Shown here: positions 13,376 through 21,314 of the stretch, piece by piece
Position numbering within the stretch: position 1 is the first letter of the stretch
Layout: each line of letters starts with the position of its first letter
Source: Actinomycetota bacterium
Lineage (GTDB): Bacteria > Actinomycetota > Acidimicrobiia > Acidimicrobiales > WLNW01
Direction: 5' to 3'
NCBI GenBank assembly: GCA_009699605.1
Contig: WLNW01000018.1
Span: 1 to 33,156 of the forward strand
Length of the DNA: 33,156 nt
Made by a program: the position numbers and the translations under genes
Notes under the pieces: model-generated
Database searches by the model: none
What the model saw: only the letters and a program-made list of their open reading frames with translations
Told to the model about the DNA's origin: nothing

Positions 13376-14473
13376 TCAGAAGACGATGACGCTCCGCGCG
13401 ACAGTGCCCCCCTCGGCCGCGGCAATGGCCTCGTGCACGCGATCGAGAGGTAGGCGCTGGGTGACCAGCGTGTCGAGGTCGAGGCGCCCACTGCGGTACA
13501 GGTCGACGATGCGCGGAATGTCGCGGTGCGGCACATTGTTGCCGCCCGTCGTTCCGATGAGCCGGCGATCAGCGAACAGCGAACGACCATCGATAGGGAT
13601 GGTGCTGCCCGTGGGCGGCGAGCCGACCATGACGCAGGTGCCCCCCGGACGCACCAGTTCGAAAGCGGCGGCGACGAGTGTGGGTGAACCGACGACCTCG
13701 AACGCGAAGTCGACGCCGCCGGGCACAATGGCCTTCAGCCCGTCAGCCATCTCGACGGTGCTCGCGTCGATCGTGTGCGTCGCGCCGACGCGACCCGCGA
13801 TCTCGAGCTTCGTCGGGTTCGTGTCGATCGCGATGATCGTCTTCGCGCCAGCCAAACGCGCGCCCTGTACGACGTTCAGACCAACACCACCACAACCGAC
13901 CACGGCGACTGTGTCGCCGGGTGCGACGCGCGCCGCGTTGAACACCGCGCCGAGGCCGGTGGTGACACCACATCCGGCGAGGCAGATCGTGTCGAGCGCA
14001 ACGTCATCCGCTATGGGCACCACCATCGCCGAGCGCACCACTGCGTACTCGGCGAGCGAACCGCACCCGATCATCGGGTAGACCACCGCGTCGCCTTGGC
14101 GCAACCGCGTCGTGCCATCACCCATGGTGCCGAAAATATTGGCCATGCGATCTGCCCCATTGCAGTGCGCGATGTCGCCCGTGAGGCACGCATGGCACGC
14201 ACCGCAAGGACCGTAGAGCGCGATGACGACATGGTCGCCGGGCGCGACGTTCGTGACCCCTGGGCCGACGGCCTCGATCACGCCGGCACCCTCGTGGCCG
14301 AGCACCATCGGATACTTCGCGACCACGCTGCGGCCGTGCAGCACGTGCATGTCGGATCCGCACAGCCCGGACGCGGCGATCTTCACGACCACCTCGCCGG
14401 CACGCGGTTCGTCGATCTCGACGTCTTCGACCTTCGCCCCGTCGGCGTGGTCGTGCACGATGCACGCTCGCAT
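13376..14473 (-). CDS. Zinc-dependent alcohol dehydrogenase (MDR family)
   Basis: A 365-residue medium-chain dehydrogenase/reductase that oxidises an alcohol (or reduces an aldehyde) with NAD(P). Catalytic zinc ligands are Cys38 (GLCGSDMH) and His60-Glu61 (LGHEGAG); the structural zinc site is Cys90, Cys93, Cys96 and Cys104 (GPCGACHACLTGDIAHC). The nucleotide fold shows VVGCGGVGLNVVQGARLAGA with a following acidic IDTN, favouring NAD. It resembles class III or NDMA-type dehydrogenases in the central loop, but the substrate is open. The ATG at 14473 has AGGGGG 4 nt upstream. It lies head-to-head with the HSL-type hydrolase and 84 nt upstream of the TetR gene. Confidence 0.9.
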   Translation of the reverse strand: MRACIVHDHADGAKVEDVEIDEPRAGEVVVKIAASGLCGSDMHVLHGRSVVAKYPMVLGHEGAGVIEAVGPGVTNVAPGDHVVIALYGPCGACHACLTGDIAHCNGADRMANIFGTMGDGTTRLRQGDAVVYPMIGCGSLAEYAVVRSAMVVPIADDVALDTICLAGCGVTTGLGAVFNAARVAPGDTVAVVGCGGVGLNVVQGARLAGAKTIIAIDTNPTKLEIAGRVGATHTIDASTVEMADGLKAIVPGGVDFAFEVVGSPTLVAAAFELVRPGGTCVMVGSPPTGSTIPIDGRSLFADRRLIGTTGGNNVPHRDIPRIVDLYRSGRLDLDTLVTQRLPLDRVHEAIAAAEGGTVARSVIVF

Positions 14474-14554
14474 TCGTCCCCCTACTCATCAGTCCCCGGC
14501 CGCCGCTCGCAGCCCCAGCGTCGGACTGTACCGGCGAACCAGCTCACCGCTTCT

Positions 14555-14604
14555 CGAAATTTGGTAGCGGGGACACCCGGAAGTACGCAAGCCGCCAAAT
14601 TTCG
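14555..14604. repeat. Paired AAATTT boxes (inverted repeat) in a divergent promoter region
   Basis: CGAAATTTGG at 14555-14564 and its exact reverse complement CCAAATTTCG at 14595-14604. Each arm is itself nearly palindromic around AAATTT, and the centres are 40 bp apart, about four helical turns. They are the only strongly A/T-rich patches in the 180-bp gap between the alcohol dehydrogenase and hydrolase genes, so they look like a paired operator. Confidence 0.45.
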
Positions 14605-14665
14605 GGGAGGAGCGGCCGGCGGCAGCGGGAAGCAGGGCGGGTTCGGGTCGACCATGATGGGCGCC

Positions 14666-15598
14666 ATGGCTCTCGACCCCGCGGCTAAAGCACTGATCGA
14701 CGTGATGGACGCGGTGTTCCCGCGCCTCGACGAGGCGAAGGACGGCAACGAAGCACGCGTCGCGGTCGCCGCGGCCATGGCCGGTATGCCCGTCGCCGAG
14801 CCCGAACCGATCCACCACGTCGCCGACCACACGATCGCGGTCGACGGCGGCGAGATCGCGGTGCGCGTGTACCGGCCGACGGCCAACGAGGCCGCTCCGG
14901 TCGTGGTGTTTCTCCACGGCGGCGGGTGGGTGCTCTGCGATCTCGACTCGCACGACGGCACCTGTCGCCGCATCGCGAACGACAGCGGTTGCGTGGTCGT
15001 CGCCACTGACTATCGCCGTGCGCCCGAGTTCCGGTTCCCGGTTCCCGTCGAGGACTGCTACGCCGCGTTGCTGTGGGCGCACGCGAACGCAGCCGACATC
15101 GGTGGCGACCCCGACCGTGTTGCGATCTTCGGCGACAGCGCTGGCGGCAACCTCGCCGCAGCGGTCGCGCAGATGACCCGCGATCGAGGCGGCCCCACGC
15201 TGAAGCTACAGATCCTCGCCTACCCGGTCATCGACGCGGCATGCGACACCGCGAGCCACAAGCGCTTCGGTCGCGAGCTCAACCTGTCGAGCGCCGAGGT
15301 GAAGTGGTGTTGGGACCAGTACCTCTCATCTCCGGCCGACACCGCGAATCCTTATGCGTCGCCCAACCGCGCCGCGTCGCTCGCGGGCCTGGCGCCGGCG
15401 CTGATCATCTCGCCCGAGTACGACCCGCTGTGCGACGAAGGCGCGGCATACGCCGCCGCGCTCGCCACAGCCGGGGTTCCCACCACCTACTCGCTCTATC
15501 CCGGCATGATCCACAGCCTGCTCGCCTTCTCCGCCGCACTACCCCCGGCCGAGAAAGCCTTCGCCGAGATCGCCGCCGCCCTCCACCAAGCGCTCTAA
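14666..15598 (+). CDS. Alpha/beta hydrolase, hormone-sensitive lipase (HSL) family
   Basis: A 310-residue esterase/lipase-like enzyme. The HSL oxyanion motif is VVFLHGGGWVLCD, the nucleophile motif is GDSAGGNLAA, the acid is in ISPEYDPLCDEG and the catalytic His is in YPGMIHSLL, so the triad is complete. The N-terminal cap helices begin ALDPAAKALIDVMD. Start choice is uncertain: in-frame ATGs at 14654, 14657 and 14666 all precede this region and no Shine-Dalgarno or leaderless hexamer decides. The substrate is unknown; HSL enzymes favour short acyl esters. It is convergent with the MFS exporter, 8 bp apart. Confidence 0.9.
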   Translation: MALDPAAKALIDVMDAVFPRLDEAKDGNEARVAVAAAMAGMPVAEPEPIHHVADHTIAVDGGEIAVRVYRPTANEAAPVVVFLHGGGWVLCDLDSHDGTCRRIANDSGCVVVATDYRRAPEFRFPVPVEDCYAALLWAHANAADIGGDPDRVAIFGDSAGGNLAAAVAQMTRDRGGPTLKLQILAYPVIDAACDTASHKRFGRELNLSSAEVKWCWDQYLSSPADTANPYASPNRAASLAGLAPALIISPEYDPLCDEGAAYAAALATAGVPTTYSLYPGMIHSLLAFSAALPPAEKAFAEIAAALHQAL

Positions 15599-15606
15599 CC
15601 GGCGGG

Positions 15607-17040
15607 TCAGGTCGGTGCGGGTGCCGCGGACGCGCCCGCCGACGAAGGGGGCGCGGTGCTCACGGTGCGCACGCCGAGGCCCTTCGAATAACGGAACGCC
15701 AGCAGCAGAGCGAGCACCGGGGGGATCGAGAAAAACAGCCAGATGTGCTTCAGGGTGCTGAGCGCGTCTTCCGGCGCCGCGTTGCCGTACATGCCGAAGA
15801 ACATCGCGGTGCCGAGCATGCCGCCGATCTGGCGGAAGGTCTGCAGGATGGCAACGCCGACGCCGAAGTTCTCGGACGACATGTCGGTCACTGCCGCGGC
15901 GTTGATCATGCTGATCGCGAACCCCCAGGTACCTATGCCAGCCAGGGCTACGCCGGGGAAGAAATTCGTCCAGTAGTGGGGCACCGAACCCGGCAGGAGC
16001 CCGTAGCTGAGCAAGCCGATCGACGTCATCGCCGTGCCGAGCAGGATCGCATTGCGATGCCCGTAGCGGTCGGCGTATCGGCTGGCGATGGGCGCGGCGA
16101 GCCCGGCCAGCACCGGCAGCGGCGACACCGCAATGCCGGCGTGCAGCTTCGTGTAGTGCCACGCGTCTTCCAAGAACCGGGGCTGCATCACGAGGTTGGC
16201 GTTCATCGGACCGGTCACGAGCATCGAGACCACCAGCGACAGCCGATAGGTGCGGCCGCGCAGCAGGTTCACGTCGAGCACGGGCGCCGGGTGACCCTTC
16301 GACCGGAGGGCAAACAGCACGGTGAGCACCACCGCGAGTGTCGCCGAACCAAGAATCTTCGGATCGGTCCATCCCCACGTGCGACCCTGCACGATCGTCA
16401 GCGCGAGGAACGCGAGCGAGCCCGACAGCAGCACGATGCCCAATGGATCGGGCAGCAGTGCGTCGGCGCGCTTCTCGGTGTCGACCTCGAGGCGGAATGC
16501 GCGCCATAGCGTCGGCACGCCGATCATCACGTTGACCCCGAACGCGACGCGCCAACTCCAGTTCTGCACGATCACTGCGCCGAGCGTGGGCCCGATGCCC
16601 GAGGCGATCCCGCCCACGGTGATCCACGCGGCGATGGCGGCGGTGCGCCGGTCCTCGGGCCACGCGACGAGGATGAGCCCGAGCGACGCGGGCGTGAAGA
16701 TGGCGTGGCCGGAACCCTGAACCAGTCGTGCTGCGATGAGCAGCGCGGGCGACGGCGCGATCGCGCACAGCCCCGAGCCCAGCACGAACAGCGCCGTACC
16801 GATGATGAACATGCGGCGGCGGCCGGTGCGGTCGGCGAGGCGCCCGGATGCGACGACGAAGCTCGCCAGACCAATCGAGTAGGCCGTGAACACCCATGCC
16901 AGCGTGGTCTGGGGCGTGTCGGAGAACTCGCGCCGGATGTCGCTGAAGACGAGCGGGATCATGCCGCCGTCCATCGAGGCCATCGCGACAGATGCCGTGA
17001 CCACGGTGAACACGCGCCAATGGTCAGGCATACGCCGCAT
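15607..17040 (-). CDS. MFS drug/efflux transporter, DHA2-like
   Basis: A membrane transporter of about 477 residues resembling the 14-helix DHA2 (EmrB/QacA-like) group. Motif A appears as GRLADRTGRRRMFIIG between helices 2 and 3, and motif C-like glycines as GGIASGIGPTLGAVI in helix 5. Proton-driven export of hydrophobic compounds is the usual role. Starts at 17070 (GTG), 17058 (ATG), 17040 and 17031 are all in frame; 17040 is chosen because the first helix begins about 10 residues later and a GGGGG run precedes it, but this is not firm. It diverges from the amidohydrolase operon, so it might export or import that pathway's compounds; that is inference. Confidence 0.87.
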   Translation of the reverse strand: MRRMPDHWRVFTVVTASVAMASMDGGMIPLVFSDIRREFSDTPQTTLAWVFTAYSIGLASFVVASGRLADRTGRRRMFIIGTALFVLGSGLCAIAPSPALLIAARLVQGSGHAIFTPASLGLILVAWPEDRRTAAIAAWITVGGIASGIGPTLGAVIVQNWSWRVAFGVNVMIGVPTLWRAFRLEVDTEKRADALLPDPLGIVLLSGSLAFLALTIVQGRTWGWTDPKILGSATLAVVLTVLFALRSKGHPAPVLDVNLLRGRTYRLSLVVSMLVTGPMNANLVMQPRFLEDAWHYTKLHAGIAVSPLPVLAGLAAPIASRYADRYGHRNAILLGTAMTSIGLLSYGLLPGSVPHYWTNFFPGVALAGIGTWGFAISMINAAAVTDMSSENFGVGVAILQTFRQIGGMLGTAMFFGMYGNAAPEDALSTLKHIWLFFSIPPVLALLLAFRYSKGLGVRTVSTAPPSSAGASAAPAPT

Positions 17041-17102
17041 GTTGTGGGACCCCCGCATGCATTTCACCACACCGGCGCGCTGCGGACACGCGTTTCGAAC
17101 AG

Positions 17103-17131
17103 TTGATTCATACGCTAGTTCGACGTAGGTT
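17103..17131 (+). promoter_or_regulatory. Candidate -35/-10 promoter of the six-gene operon
   Basis: TTGATT at 17103-17108 and TAGGTT at 17126-17131 are separated by 17 bp. Transcription would start near 17138 and leave a short leader carrying the ribosome binding site. Confidence 0.4.
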
Positions 17132-17139
17132 GATGGTTC

Positions 17140-17145
17140 GGAGGT
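17140..17145 (+). promoter_or_regulatory. Strong Shine-Dalgarno GGAGGT
   Basis: GGAGGT lies 8 nt before the ATG at 17154. It is one of the best ribosome binding sites in the window and marks a leadered operon rather than a leaderless gene. Confidence 0.65.
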
Positions 17146-17153
17146 AACTCACC

Positions 17154-18296
17154 ATGACCATCACGACGCCATCCGGCACGACGCGCATCATCTCGGCCGA
17201 CTGCCACATCTGCGAGCCACCACACGTCTTCGAGAACGTGCCGGCCGCTTTCCTCGATCGCACGCCCAAGATGGTGCGGGGCCTCGACGGTGGCGACGGC
17301 TGGAGCTTCGACGGCGCGCCCCCGAAGCGAACGTTCGGCATCGAGGCCACGGCCGGCCAGGCCGCCGGCAACCTCAAGATCTCGGGGCTCCGCTTCGACG
17401 AGATCATGCCGGGCAACTACAACGGCGCGGCCCACCTGGCCGACATGGACATGGACGGCATCGACGTGTCCGTGGTGTACCCGTCGAGCGCGATCTTCAC
17501 CTACGTCGATCCCGACCGCGATCTCGCGCTCGCGTGCATGCGCTCCTACAACGACTGGATGCTGCAGGAATTCGCCGGCGATGCGGCTGGCCGCATCGTG
17601 GGCCTACCGATGCTCCCGGTCGACGACGGCATGGACGTTTGCGTCGCGGAGTTCGAACGGTGCCAGGCGCTCGGCGCAAAGGCCATGTTCGTCCCGGGCT
17701 TTCCGGTGCAGCCCTACAACTCTCCCTACTTCGATCCGTTGTACGCCCGTGCCGCCGAGACCGGTATTCCGCTCACGTTCCACCGCACGTTCGGCGGCAA
17801 ACCACAAGACGCAGATTTCGACGAGGTGATCAACCAGCAAATCACCACGGCCGGAACGGTGTACCGCTTCTTCGCTGCGATCAAGCCGTTCACCTACATG
17901 GTGATGAGTGGCGTCTTCGCCCGGCACCCTGAGCTCAAGTTCGTCGGCGCCGAAGTCAACTTCGGTTGGTTGCCGTTCTGGGCCCAGACCATGGAGCAGA
18001 ACTTCGACATCCGTTCCGCGTTCGTCGATGAGAAGTCGGTCGGCACCCAGATGCGCCCCACCGATCACCTGGGCCGCAACCTGTTCGTCACCGTGCTCGA
18101 CGACTACGTCGGTTTCGGCCTCATCGAGAAGTTCCCGTATCTCGCCGACACCGCCATGTACTCGAGCGACTATCCGCACTCGGTCACGTTGTGGCCGAAC
18201 TCACGTACCCACATCGAGAAGCTCAGCCAGGGCGTCGACCCGGTCGCGGTCGAGAAGATCTTGTCCGGCAACGCCGCCCGCGTCTACGGGGTCTGA
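17154..18296 (+). CDS. Amidohydrolase family 2 (ACMSD-like metal-dependent hydrolase/decarboxylase)
   Basis: A 380-residue TIM-barrel protein of the amidohydrolase_2 group, whose members decarboxylate or hydrolyse cyclic acids. The first metal motif is IISADCHICEPP (DxH with a Cys in the middle and the typical following Glu-Pro), the middle His is in LTFHRTFGG, the next strand is FVGAEVNFGWLP and the catalytic Asp is in MYSSDYPHS. All metal positions are kept, unlike the second amidohydrolase of the same operon. First gene of the operon, with a strong ribosome binding site; the next start is only 9 bp away. The exact reaction is not predictable. Confidence 0.88.
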   Translation: MTITTPSGTTRIISADCHICEPPHVFENVPAAFLDRTPKMVRGLDGGDGWSFDGAPPKRTFGIEATAGQAAGNLKISGLRFDEIMPGNYNGAAHLADMDMDGIDVSVVYPSSAIFTYVDPDRDLALACMRSYNDWMLQEFAGDAAGRIVGLPMLPVDDGMDVCVAEFERCQALGAKAMFVPGFPVQPYNSPYFDPLYARAAETGIPLTFHRTFGGKPQDADFDEVINQQITTAGTVYRFFAAIKPFTYMVMSGVFARHPELKFVGAEVNFGWLPFWAQTMEQNFDIRSAFVDEKSVGTQMRPTDHLGRNLFVTVLDDYVGFGLIEKFPYLADTAMYSSDYPHSVTLWPNSRTHIEKLSQGVDPVAVEKILSGNAARVYGV

Positions 18297-18305
18297 GCTC
18301 CCTCG

Positions 18306-19460
18306 GTGAGTGCTCATCCCTTACGCGATCGCGCGGCGATCGTGGGCGTCGGCTACACCGACTTCATGAAGAACTCGGGCGTATCCACGCTCGCGCTGGC
18401 CTTGCAGGCCATCCACGCCGCGTGTGACGACGCCGGGATCTCGTTCAAGCAACTCGACGGCGTGGCCACACACCGGGTCGGCGACTCCGTCCAAGGCGCG
18501 GTGGTGCTCAACGCGCTGGGCATGGTCGATCCAAAGTTCTACGTCGACCAGTTCGGCGGCGGCAGTGCGTCGCACACCGTGGTCGGCCAGGCCGCCATGG
18601 CGGTGGCCACCGGGGTCGCCGACTACGTCGTGTGCTGGCGGGCCATCAACGCGCGCAGCGAATACCGGATGGGTGGCACGGGCCGGCCGCCTCCTGATGT
18701 GGTCGAGTTCCAATATCAGACCCCCTACGGCTACGCGACACCGCCGCAACAGTTCGCGTCCATGGCCAGCGCGTACATGGCGAAATATGGCGCGACGCGC
18801 GAAGACTTCGGCCGCGTCGCGATCCGACAGCGCGACAACGCGTCACGGAACGAACGCGCCATGATGCGCACCCCGATCACCATGGACGACTACCTGTCGT
18901 CGCGTTGGATCGTCGAGCCACTGTGCTTGTTCGACTGCTGCCTCGAGACCGACGCCGCCATCGCGGTCGTGGTCACCAGCGCGGAGCGAGCCCGCGACCT
19001 CAAGCACACTCCCGTACTCGTGTCGGGTGCAGCATGGGGCGGCGGCCACACGTTGTACTCCAACCACCGCGAGGACCTCACCACCAGCGCAGCGGCGGCC
19101 ATGTCGAAGCGGCTCTACGCGATGGCGGGGGCCGGCCCCGAAGACATCGACGTCGGCTGCATCTACGACGCGTTCACGCCGCTCGTGCTGGTGCAGCTCG
19201 AGGACTACGGCTTCTGCGCCAAGGGCGAAGCGGGCGCGTTCGTCGCCGAGGGCACGTTCCCATTCAACCCGCACGGTGGGCACCTCTCCGCGGGGTACGT
19301 GCACGGCATCAACCACATCGCCGAGGCGGTCGAGCAGCTGCGCGGCAACGCTGGTGCCCGCCAGGTCGCAGGGGCCGAGGTTGCGCTGTCCACCGGCCAG
19401 AGCGGCTACGTCGCCGGGTCGTCATCAGCACTCATCTTGCGCAAGGGGGAACAGTCATGA
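18306..19460 (+). CDS. Thiolase-fold lipid-transfer protein, probable Ltp2-type aldolase
   Basis: A 384-residue thiolase-superfamily protein of the non-specific lipid-transfer group. It opens RDRAAIVGVGYTDFMKNSGVST and ends GQSGYVAGSSSALILRKG. The position where true thiolases carry their acyl-accepting Cys reads FGGGSASHTVVGQAAMAV with no Cys. The pattern YDAFTPLVLVQLEDYGFC and HGGHLSAGYVHGINHIAEAV follows. Loss of the Cys and the adjacent DUF35 gene match Ltp2/ChsH2-like retro-aldolases, which cleave C-C bonds of tertiary beta-hydroxyacyl-CoA in steroid side chains. The GTG at 18306 lacks a clear ribosome binding site, so coupling to the preceding gene (9-bp gap) is likely. The stop overlaps the next ATG (ATGA). 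Confidence 0.87.
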   Translation: MSAHPLRDRAAIVGVGYTDFMKNSGVSTLALALQAIHAACDDAGISFKQLDGVATHRVGDSVQGAVVLNALGMVDPKFYVDQFGGGSASHTVVGQAAMAVATGVADYVVCWRAINARSEYRMGGTGRPPPDVVEFQYQTPYGYATPPQQFASMASAYMAKYGATREDFGRVAIRQRDNASRNERAMMRTPITMDDYLSSRWIVEPLCLFDCCLETDAAIAVVVTSAERARDLKHTPVLVSGAAWGGGHTLYSNHREDLTTSAAAAMSKRLYAMAGAGPEDIDVGCIYDAFTPLVLVQLEDYGFCAKGEAGAFVAEGTFPFNPHGGHLSAGYVHGINHIAEAVEQLRGNAGARQVAGAEVALSTGQSGYVAGSSSALILRKGEQS

Positions 19461-19876
19461 GCGACGTCGAGCGATTGATTCCGTACCCCGATCGCGACTC
19501 TGTCCTGTGGTGGGCCGCTTTGGCGCGTCACGAGTTCGTGCAGCAACGCTGCGACGACTGCGGTACCTGGCGCTGGCCACCGCGCGCGATGTGCAGTGGT
19601 TGCGGATCGTTCACCTGGACCTGGCAGCCAGCGGCGGGTCGTGGCACCGTGATCAGCTGCATCCGCACCCACCACGCCTTCTTGCCCGGCTTCGAAGCGC
19701 CCTACTTCACGGTGTTCGTCAGCATCGACGAGCAGGCCGACATCGTGATGCCCGGCACCTGGCACCACGCCGACCCGCCGCAGGTCGGCCTGCGGGTGCA
19801 GGTGTTCTTCGACGACATCGACGTGCGCGAGGGTGCGCCCGTCACGTTGGTCGGCTGGCAGCCGGCCGACGATTGA
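19457..19876 (+). CDS. DUF35 zinc-ribbon/OB-fold acyl-CoA-binding partner protein
   Basis: A 139-residue protein with the DUF35 layout: an N-terminal helix (SVLWWAALARHEFVQQRC), a zinc ribbon CDDC...CSGC (about residues 30-50) and an OB fold (GRGTVISCIRTHHAF... PYFTVFVSIDE... GLRVQVFFDDI). DUF35 proteins bind acyl-CoA and form complexes with thiolase-fold aldolases. It overlaps the thiolase-fold gene by 4 bp (ATGA) and has AGGGGGA upstream of its ATG, so both products are probably made in equal amounts. Confidence 0.92.
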   Translation: MSDVERLIPYPDRDSVLWWAALARHEFVQQRCDDCGTWRWPPRAMCSGCGSFTWTWQPAAGRGTVISCIRTHHAFLPGFEAPYFTVFVSIDEQADIVMPGTWHHADPPQVGLRVQVFFDDIDVREGAPVTLVGWQPADD

Positions 19877-19923
19877 CCGACACTTGTCCGACCACGCAAC
19901 GAACTCACAGGAACGGGGACGCA

Positions 19924-21312
19924 ATGGCTCAGGGGATTCGACGACCGCACGAAGCGATCGACTTCGCGGCGATCGAGCGCATGTACCCGCCGCCGCCCGA
20001 GTACTTCGAGACGGCCTACTTCGAAGATCGCGAGACCATCGAGCGCAAGCAGTTGGCTCGCCTCATCGACCGCGCGTGGCGCGCCTACGAGATCCCGTTC
20101 CATCGCAATCGCTGGGACGCGGCCGGGTTCCACCCGAGTCACCTGAAGACGCTCGACGATTTGTGGAAGTGCCCGTCGTACACCGTCGACGACATCCGCA
20201 TCTCGATCGACAACAACCCGCCCTACGGCGACTACCAGGGCGTCACGCCGGCGCTCGCCACGCGCGAGCCGATGCGCGTGTACATGTCGGGTGGCACCAC
20301 GGGGAAGTCCCGGCCCACCTTCTACACCGCGTGGGATCGCATGGCGGGCGCGGTGTTCACCGCGCGCGCTCTCTACCAACTCGGCATCCGCCCCGGCGAC
20401 GTAGTCCTCAATTCGTGGGCGTACAGCACGCACAACGGTGCGATGTGCTTCGACGAGGCGCTCTACAGCTGGCTCAACTGCGTCGTGCTCACCACCAGCA
20501 CGGGCAATGTCACCAGTACGGAGAAGCAGGTCGAGCTCGCCATCCAATACGGCGCGACGGCCATCCTCACCACGGGCGACTACCTGTTCCGCATCGCCGA
20601 GGTCGCACGCTCCCTGGGGTATGACCCCGAGAAGGACCTCAAGATCCGCGCGCTACCCAACATCGGCGACGCCGACCTGTTGTCGTCCACGTTCGGTGCG
20701 CCCTACTACCGCAGCTACGGCTTCCACGAAGTGCAATGGGTCGCCAGCGAGTGCGAGATGCACGACGGCTTGCACATCTACGAAGACGGGTTCATCGTTC
20801 AGGTGGTCGATGTCGAGACCGGTGAGCCGCTGCCCGACGGGTCGCTCGGCTCATTGTGCGTGACCGAGCTCTACAAGACCGGCACGGCGCAGTTCCGCTA
20901 CAACATCCTCGACCTGTCCTACCTGTATCCGAAAGGGCAGTGTGGGTGTGGGTCATGGCTGCGCAAGATCGGTCCGTTCGCAGGTCGCGGCGACAACATG
21001 GTCAAGCTGCGCGGCGTCAACCTCTGGCCCGAGGGTGTCGGCGAGGTCGCGTGCTCGGTATCGGGCACCCTTCCCGACTACTTCGTCACGGCGTCGCGCG
21101 TGAACAACCGCGACGAGCTGTCGATCATCGTGGTCTCGGGTCGCGACTCGTCGCAGTTCGCCGACATCCAGGCCGAGGTCGAACGGGTGCTGCACGGTCG
21201 CTTCGGCCTCAAGATCAGCGCCAGTGTCGTGCGCCCCGGCGAGATCGATCACCTCACCGAGTTCCTCACGTCGCCGAAGCCGAAGCGCTTCAAGGACGAG
21301 CGGGGCGGCTGA
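19924..21312 (+). CDS. Phenylacetate-CoA ligase-like acyl-CoA synthetase (AMP-forming)
   Basis: A 462-residue adenylate-forming enzyme of the PaaK group, which makes an acyl-AMP from a carboxylic acid and ATP and then the CoA thioester. The phosphate-binding loop is YMSGGTTGKSRPT (residues 120-132), a middle motif is YRSYGFHEVQWVASECEM, the hinge region is IGPFAGRGDNMVKLRGVNLWP and the C-terminal catalytic Lys is expected in TSPKPKRFKDERGG. A CGCG pair (YPKGQCGCGSW) resembles the small metal-binding patch in PaaK. The start at 19924 follows GGGGACGCA. The substrate is presumably an aromatic or cyclic acid, which is inference from the family. Two bases separate it from the next gene. Confidence 0.9.
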   Translation: MAQGIRRPHEAIDFAAIERMYPPPPEYFETAYFEDRETIERKQLARLIDRAWRAYEIPFHRNRWDAAGFHPSHLKTLDDLWKCPSYTVDDIRISIDNNPPYGDYQGVTPALATREPMRVYMSGGTTGKSRPTFYTAWDRMAGAVFTARALYQLGIRPGDVVLNSWAYSTHNGAMCFDEALYSWLNCVVLTTSTGNVTSTEKQVELAIQYGATAILTTGDYLFRIAEVARSLGYDPEKDLKIRALPNIGDADLLSSTFGAPYYRSYGFHEVQWVASECEMHDGLHIYEDGFIVQVVDVETGEPLPDGSLGSLCVTELYKTGTAQFRYNILDLSYLYPKGQCGCGSWLRKIGPFAGRGDNMVKLRGVNLWPEGVGEVACSVSGTLPDYFVTASRVNNRDELSIIVVSGRDSSQFADIQAEVERVLHGRFGLKISASVVRPGEIDHLTEFLTSPKPKRFKDERGG

Positions 21313-21314
21313 GG

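Noticed and set aside
13775-14653. Long upstream extension of the HSL hydrolase frame
   Set aside because: It is antisense to the zinc alcohol dehydrogenase, and the hydrolase family start is at 14654-14666.
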